A stretch of 64,000 bases of DNA, taken from assembly GCA_037447215.1 (NCBI GenBank), contig JBBIHB010000003.1, positions 62,001 through 126,000 on the forward strand. The letters run 5' to 3'. The DNA is from UBA1413 sp037447215. GTDB lineage: Bacteria; Bacteroidota; Bacteroidia; Bacteroidales; Prolixibacteraceae. Under the pieces are notes generated by a model. The model worked only from the letters and a program-made list of their open reading frames with translations, did not search any database and was not told the origin of the DNA. Position 1 is the first letter of the stretch, and the number at the start of each line of letters is the position of its first letter. The position numbers were made by a program, and so were the translations under genes. This document shows positions 59,705 to 64,000 of the stretch, one piece after another.

Positions 59705-61234
59705 TTATTCCCATTCAATGGTGGCTGGCGGTTTTGAACTGATGTCGTAAACTACCCTGTTGATCCCTTTAACTTTATTGATTATTTCGTTGCTCATTTT
59801 TGACAGAAAATCGTAAGGTAGATGTACCCAGTCAGCTGTCATTCCATCTGTTGAGGTAACTGCCCTGAGAACAATGGCATTTTCATAAGTCCTTTCATCT
59901 CCCATTACCCCGACCGATTGAACCGGAAGCAATATTACAGCAGCCTGCCAGACTTCGTCATATAATCCCCAATCCTTTAAACCGTTAATAAAAATTGCAT
60001 CAGCTTCCTGCAAGGTTGCAACTTTTTCTGCTGTAACCTCACCAAGTATCCTGATCCCCATACCTGGTCCCGGGAAAGGGTGACGTACGAGCAATTCCTT
60101 TTTCAAACCAAGCGAAGCACCAACACGGCGTACTTCATCTTTAAAAAGCAACCGAAGTGGTTCAACAACCTTAAGTCTCATGGTTTCAGGCAACCCTCCC
60201 ACATTATGGTGTGATTTTATTGTTGCCGATGGACCATTAACCGAAACCGATTCGATCACATCGGGATAGATTGTGCCTTGTGCAAGCCACTTTACATCTA
60301 CAATTTTATGTGCTTCTTCGTCGAATACTTCAATAAAATTGCGCCCGATGATCTTTCTTTTCTGCTCAGGGTCGGTTACGCCTTTCAGGTCATTGAAAAA
60401 TTTATTACGGGCATCAACTCCCAATACATTGAGCCCCATATCTTCATAGGAATGAAGAACCGATTCAAACTCATTTTTGCGCAAAAGGCCATGATCAACA
60501 AATATGCAAGTCAGGTTTTTGCCGATGGCTTTGTTGAGAAGCACTGCTGTAACAGAAGAATCGACACCGCCTGATAAACCCAGAACAACTTTATCGTTAC
60601 CGAGTTGCCGGCGCAATTCCTGAACAGTTGTTTCAACGAACGATGCAGGTGTCCAGTTTTGTTTGTTGCCGCAAATGTTAACCGCATAGTTAAATAAAAT
60701 CTGCATTCCTTCAGTAGTATGATATACTTCCGGGTGAAACTGAATGCCCCAGGTTTTTTCGTTATCAACTTTGTAACCGGCAAGTTCTACATCTTCTGTT
60801 GAGGCGGTAACCTTATAATTTGGAGGAAGTTTAACGATGGTGTCACCGTGCGACATCCATACCTGCGAATGTTTGCTAATATCCCTGAACAATTCAGAGT
60901 CATGGTCGATAAAGCCAAGGTTTGCCCTCCCATATTCCCGCGAATCAGAAGGGGCAACCTCGCCTCCGAAAAAATGTGCCAGGTATTGGGCGCCATAACA
61001 AATACCAAGTATGGGTAATTTCCCTTTTATTTCCGATAAATCGGGGTGGGGTGCGTCTTTGTCCCTAACTGAAAATGGACTGCCCGAAAGGATTACCCCT
61101 GTCACAGCAGCATCAATTGCCGGTAAATTATTGAATGGATGAATTTCGCAATAAACATTCAATTCACGGATCCGGCGACCGATTAATTGTGTATATTGAG
61201 ATCCAAAATCGAGTATTAAAATTTTTTCCTGCAT
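59705..61234 (-). CDS. guaA: GMP synthase (glutamine-hydrolysing)
   Basis: 509 residues; converts XMP to GMP. I chose the ATG at 61234 (MQEKILILDFGSQYTQLIGRR) because the promoter -7 box lies at 61253-61260, inside the longer reading frame. The glutaminase domain has Cys79 in GICYGAQ; the ATP pyrophosphatase domain has the PP-loop in GLSGGVDSS; and the dimerisation domain ends RVVYDISSKPPATIEWE. All are standard for GuaA. Confidence 0.97.
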   Translation of the reverse strand: MQEKILILDFGSQYTQLIGRRIRELNVYCEIHPFNNLPAIDAAVTGVILSGSPFSVRDKDAPHPDLSEIKGKLPILGICYGAQYLAHFFGGEVAPSDSREYGRANLGFIDHDSELFRDISKHSQVWMSHGDTIVKLPPNYKVTASTEDVELAGYKVDNEKTWGIQFHPEVYHTTEGMQILFNYAVNICGNKQNWTPASFVETTVQELRRQLGNDKVVLGLSGGVDSSVTAVLLNKAIGKNLTCIFVDHGLLRKNEFESVLHSYEDMGLNVLGVDARNKFFNDLKGVTDPEQKRKIIGRNFIEVFDEEAHKIVDVKWLAQGTIYPDVIESVSVNGPSATIKSHHNVGGLPETMRLKVVEPLRLLFKDEVRRVGASLGLKKELLVRHPFPGPGMGIRILGEVTAEKVATLQEADAIFINGLKDWGLYDEVWQAAVILLPVQSVGVMGDERTYENAIVLRAVTSTDGMTADWVHLPYDFLSKMSNEIINKVKGINRVVYDISSKPPATIEWE

Positions 61235-61252
61235 GTAAATTTCTTTTGGTGC

Positions 61253-61283
61253 CAAATATACCTCAACTGCACTAAAATTCAAA
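61253..61283 (-). promoter_or_regulatory. Bacteroidota-type promoter of guaA
   Basis: On the minus strand: TTTG (61283-61280), exactly 19 bases, TATATTTG (61260-61253). The predicted leader is only about 12 bases. Confidence 0.8.
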
Positions 61284-61367
61284 AGTAAATTCATTCATGA
61301 CAGGTTATGCTTAAAGGAAAATTCTTGTCGGCCTGATGAATAGCAATATACTCATGGATAGAATTAT

Positions 61368-61375
61368 TAATTTTG
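61368..61375 (+). promoter_or_regulatory. TAnnTTTG -7 box of the LysM fusion gene
   Basis: TAATTTTG, ~37 bases upstream of the ATG at 61412. No clear -33 box. Confidence 0.4.
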
Positions 61376-61411
61376 GCACACAATTGGGTTAATTCCAGAA
61401 AAATTTCAGAA

Positions 61412-63676
61412 ATGAGAAATAGTCTGTTTTTTTTATTGATCTTTTTATTCTCTGGAGCAATTTACAATATCATTGCACAGGAGAATATCAATCTACGTTA
61501 TGAAACTATTGATGGTAAGACCTTTATTTTACATCCGGTAGTTGCGGGTGAAACACTTTATTCAATCGGGAAGAAATACAATATTGAGGCGCTTGGAATT
61601 GTAAATTATAATCCTCAATTGGTTTCGGGCTTAAAAGCAGGGGATGTGCTTAGGATTCCAGTCCCTTCTGATAAAAACAATCCGGGCCCAATAATGGAAG
61701 CCCCAAAGCCACAACAGTTCATTACCCATACAGTTCAGAGAAAGGAAACTCTCTATTCTATTTCGCGGCAGTACCAGATTTCCATTGACGATATCCTGAA
61801 ATATAATCCAGGATTGACACAATTACGCAGAGGTGATAAAATTCAGATTCCTGATTTCAAGCAGGAAACTAAGGTTCAGATTGCTGAGGGAAAACCTGAT
61901 AAAGAAGTTATTATTCACGATGTAGTTGCAGGTGAAACCCTATTTGCCATATCGCGCAAATATGGGATTACTGTGCCACTGATACATGACCTGAATCCTG
62001 ATGTGGCGATTATTCAGCCTGGTATGAAGCTCAGGATACCCTTAAAGGCTCAAAATATTGAACCGGCAACAGCCAAACCCACCGAAGCTGAAAATTTTAT
62101 TGAACATACCATCGCTCCCGGCGAAACTTTGTTTTCGCTTACAAGAAAGTATGATGTATCGGCCGAACATTTAATTGATTTAAATCCTTCGCTCGATGGC
62201 TCCTTCAAATCTGGAACGGTAATCAGGATTCCTGTCAGGAAAGCACAAACCATCGATAATATGATCGGCCATATAGTGAAAAAAGGTGAAACAATATATA
62301 GTATTGCAAAAAATTATAATGTTCGGACAGCAGATATTGTTGCATGGAACAGTTTTCTGGAGTATCGTTCAATTATTGAAGGAGATATTTTGAAGCTAAT
62401 TCCCGGGGAGCCTGACCTTCATGCGCCTGCCCGTTATGATGACGATCGGACAATTTCTTCAGCCGAATGTCACAACCTTTTCAAAAACCGGCAACGAGGC
62501 AAGACAATTGAAGTGGTGTTATTGTTACCGCTGATGGTCGATTCAAATATTTCAATGAATGGCGACCAACTTGCATCCGGGTTCAAGGGGGGGTCTAACC
62601 TGGAAATATCACCCGATTCGGTTCAGGTATTCCGGAATGAAAAGGGGCCACAAATCAGGTTTCAGGGAAATTCGGAGAATTTTATTCATTTTTATGAAGG
62701 TGTGCTACTGGCAGTTGATTCCCTCATTCAGTTAGGAATTAATATAAATCTCAAAGTTTACGATACCGAACAAAAGGAATCACGTGTAAGGCAACTGGTT
62801 GCAACCGACAGGTTGAGAAATGCCGATCTCATTATTGGTCCGGTTTTCCCAAATGAACAAAAAGAGATAGCCGAATATGCCGTGAAGAACCGGAAACCAA
62901 TGATTTCACCTCTTTCGGCTACCGATGATATTACAAAAAATAACTCCTGGTATTTTCAGATAAATACACCGCGTAATATCATCAATCAACTGACTGCAGC
63001 GCATGTTGCTGAAAGTTATCAGTCAGCCAACTACATTTTATTAAGGACCGGAAATCAAAATACTCAGCAGGATAATGAATTTGTGAGTTTGATAAGGGAA
63101 AAAGTATCACAGCGCGGGAATTCAAAAATTAATTTCTACGATTTTCATAAATCAGGTCTTGCTGGCCTCAGGCAACTGGTGGTAAGTGATCGGAAGAATG
63201 TTGTTGTTCTGACTTCGTCAAACGAAGCTGAGGTCAGTGTGGGATTGTCAAACTTGCATACTCTTGCTCCCAGCTATGATATCACAGTTATTGGAACTAA
63301 CCGCTTTATCCAGTTTGAAAGCATTAATCAAGAATATTTTCATGATGGGCAGCTTGAGTTTTTGGCTCCTTACTGGCCCGATTACAGTAAAGATGTGACA
63401 AAATCATTTGTAAGGAAATTCAGGAATAACTTTAAAACGGAACCCAATCAATTCAGTATGCAAGGTTATGATGTTACTTTTTTCTTTGTAAAGGCAATTG
63501 ATGATTTTGGTTCCGATTTCAGAGATTGTATTGAATTTGTAAATCCACAACTTGTGCAAGGGAAATACCGTTTTGAGCGGCTACCCTCAGGGGGATTTGT
63601 AAACAAAGGATTAAGTGTCGTAAGGTTCACCCGCGATTACAGGGTAGTATCAATTGAGGATATTTTACACAAATAA
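61412..63676 (+). CDS. Five-LysM protein fused to a periplasmic-binding-protein domain
   Basis: 754 residues. I chose the ATG at 61412 because it begins with a signal peptide (MRNSLFFLLIFLFSGAIYNIIAQ); a TTG at 61373 would put a polar tail before it. Five LysM repeats lie between ~25 and ~335, each with a core such as VVAGETLYSIGKKYNI followed by RIP, and they should bind peptidoglycan. The rest (~370-750) resembles a type I periplasmic binding (ABC leucine/amino-acid-binding) domain: VVLLLPLMVDSN, FYEGVLLAVDSL, LIIGPVFPNEQKEIAEY, KPMISPLSATDDI and GYDVTFFFVKAID. No transporter genes are nearby, so a cell-wall sensing or anchoring role fits better than uptake. Confidence 0.87.
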   Translation: MRNSLFFLLIFLFSGAIYNIIAQENINLRYETIDGKTFILHPVVAGETLYSIGKKYNIEALGIVNYNPQLVSGLKAGDVLRIPVPSDKNNPGPIMEAPKPQQFITHTVQRKETLYSISRQYQISIDDILKYNPGLTQLRRGDKIQIPDFKQETKVQIAEGKPDKEVIIHDVVAGETLFAISRKYGITVPLIHDLNPDVAIIQPGMKLRIPLKAQNIEPATAKPTEAENFIEHTIAPGETLFSLTRKYDVSAEHLIDLNPSLDGSFKSGTVIRIPVRKAQTIDNMIGHIVKKGETIYSIAKNYNVRTADIVAWNSFLEYRSIIEGDILKLIPGEPDLHAPARYDDDRTISSAECHNLFKNRQRGKTIEVVLLLPLMVDSNISMNGDQLASGFKGGSNLEISPDSVQVFRNEKGPQIRFQGNSENFIHFYEGVLLAVDSLIQLGININLKVYDTEQKESRVRQLVATDRLRNADLIIGPVFPNEQKEIAEYAVKNRKPMISPLSATDDITKNNSWYFQINTPRNIINQLTAAHVAESYQSANYILLRTGNQNTQQDNEFVSLIREKVSQRGNSKINFYDFHKSGLAGLRQLVVSDRKNVVVLTSSNEAEVSVGLSNLHTLAPSYDITVIGTNRFIQFESINQEYFHDGQLEFLAPYWPDYSKDVTKSFVRKFRNNFKTEPNQFSMQGYDVTFFFVKAIDDFGSDFRDCIEFVNPQLVQGKYRFERLPSGGFVNKGLSVVRFTRDYRVVSIEDILHK

Positions 63677-63710
63677 AAAGTAAAAAACCGCATACTGAAA
63701 AGATGCGGTT
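63672..63710 (-). terminator. Rho-independent terminator of the aminotransferase gene
   Basis: AACCGCAT (63686-63693) and ATGCGGTT (63703-63710) form an eight-pair stem with a nine-base loop. On the minus strand it is followed by a T-rich tract, so it mainly ends the aminotransferase; it may also slow transcription from the LysM gene. Confidence 0.8.
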
Positions 63711-63717
63711 CTATATT

Positions 63718-64000
63718 TCATATCCCCATTTCGGCAAATGACTTTTTTATTAATCCTATAGCCTCTCTCAGTTGTACTTCGTTAATAACCAATGGTGGCG
63801 TAAACCTGATGATATGTTCATGGGTTGGTTTGGCAATAATTCCATTTTCCTTCATCTGGAGGCAAACCTGCCAGGCCGATTTGGGTGCTCCGGGCTTTAT
63901 TGCAATTGCGTTAAGTAATCCTTTACCCCTAACCGCTTCAATCATTTCCGATTTTATGGATCCCATTTCGTTTCGGAATATTTCGCCCATTTTTTCAGCA
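63718..64000 (-). CDS. Ornithine/acetylornithine-type aminotransferase, C-terminal part
   Basis: The minus-strand frame is open to the right edge of the window; ~94 C-terminal residues are visible, from AEKMGEIFRNEM onward. VRGKGLLNAIAIKP, CLQMKENGIIAKPTHEHIIRFTPPLVIN and the final IGLIKKSFAEMGI are the small domain of class III PLP aminotransferases. PTHEHIIRFTPPL favours ornithine:oxo-acid transaminase (RocD) over acetylornithine aminotransferase (ArgD). The PLP lysine lies outside the window. Confidence 0.85.
   Translation of the reverse strand, partial: AEKMGEIFRNEMGSIKSEMIEAVRGKGLLNAIAIKPGAPKSAWQVCLQMKENGIIAKPTHEHIIRFTPPLVINEVQLREAIGLIKKSFAEMGI

Noticed and set aside
61235..61294. Longer N-terminus for guaA
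   Set aside because: It would place the -7 box and the -33 box inside the coding region; the canonical GuaA start is at 61234.
1..64000. Insertion sequences, integrases, prophage or CRISPR arrays
   Set aside because: No transposase, integrase or phage-like reading frame and no regularly spaced repeats were found on either strand.

Overview
The window looks like a draft-genome contig piece from a Bacteroidota bacterium, most likely class Bacteroidia (I cannot place it lower). Evidence: promoters of the Bacteroidota type (TTTG or TTG, 19 bases, then TAnnTTTG) upstream of rpsA, prs, guaA and a tRNA; Bacteroidota-typical families such as DUF3822 next to rsmD, DUF4252 behind an ECF sigma factor, and a long multi-S1-domain rpsA; AT-rich DNA; sparse Shine-Dalgarno sites. 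Two 10-N assembly gaps (9673-9682, 41081-41090) and several one-base frameshifts at homopolymers show that the sequence is draft quality.

Layout. 1-5717: a polysaccharide-utilisation block (GPH-type sugar symporter, GH10 xylanase lipoprotein, GH43 enzyme, GH29 fucosidase lipoprotein), a decayed outer-membrane barrel remnant and a thioesterase. 5937-8600: LysE exporter, a Tudor-like small protein, a frameshifted esterase, a DCC thiol oxidoreductase. 8611-13287 (minus): housekeeping genes hslR, pth, L25, prs, engB, manA and a Dabb protein. 13403-18207: uridine kinase, a PolB-like exonuclease, a DMT transporter, pheT. 18318-21967 (minus): a three-gene catabolic unit (enolase-superfamily enzyme, BASS transporter, RraA-like protein) whose two enzyme genes are both disrupted. 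22123-27858: ECF sigma/membrane protein/DUF4252 operon, DUF432-MscS pair, a TIM-barrel epimerase, hutI. 27936-28251: a tRNA-Asp unit that also contains a degenerate tRNA-Asp copy. 28291-35039: rsmD, DUF3822, a RecD-like helicase, RNase Z, STAS protein, rpsA. 35266-40268: UDP-xylose synthase, rfbA, rfbC, rfbD and a phosphohexomutase (nucleotide sugars for surface glycans). 40300-48811: DUF1080 protein, SNF2 helicase, DEAD-box helicase, Omp85-like protein, TonB-like protein.

49146-54631 is the most unusual region. It holds a sigma factor, an overlapping membrane protein with repeated anti-sigma-like modules and periplasmic TPRs, a convergent exported TPR-CHAT (caspase-like) protease, and a 50-residue peptide with a textbook double-glycine leader. 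The sigma gene and the divergent CHAT/peptide promoter region share a bipartite motif with exactly equal spacing (GGGTTACC-N14-GGAAT). I infer a self-regulated signalling or peptide-maturation system that I cannot match to a named one.

54630-64000: THUMP methyltransferase, cysE, NadR-type kinase with PnuC, S41 protease, guaA, a five-LysM/periplasmic-binding fusion, and the end of an ornithine-type aminotransferase. I see no CRISPR array, insertion sequence, rRNA or phage gene.
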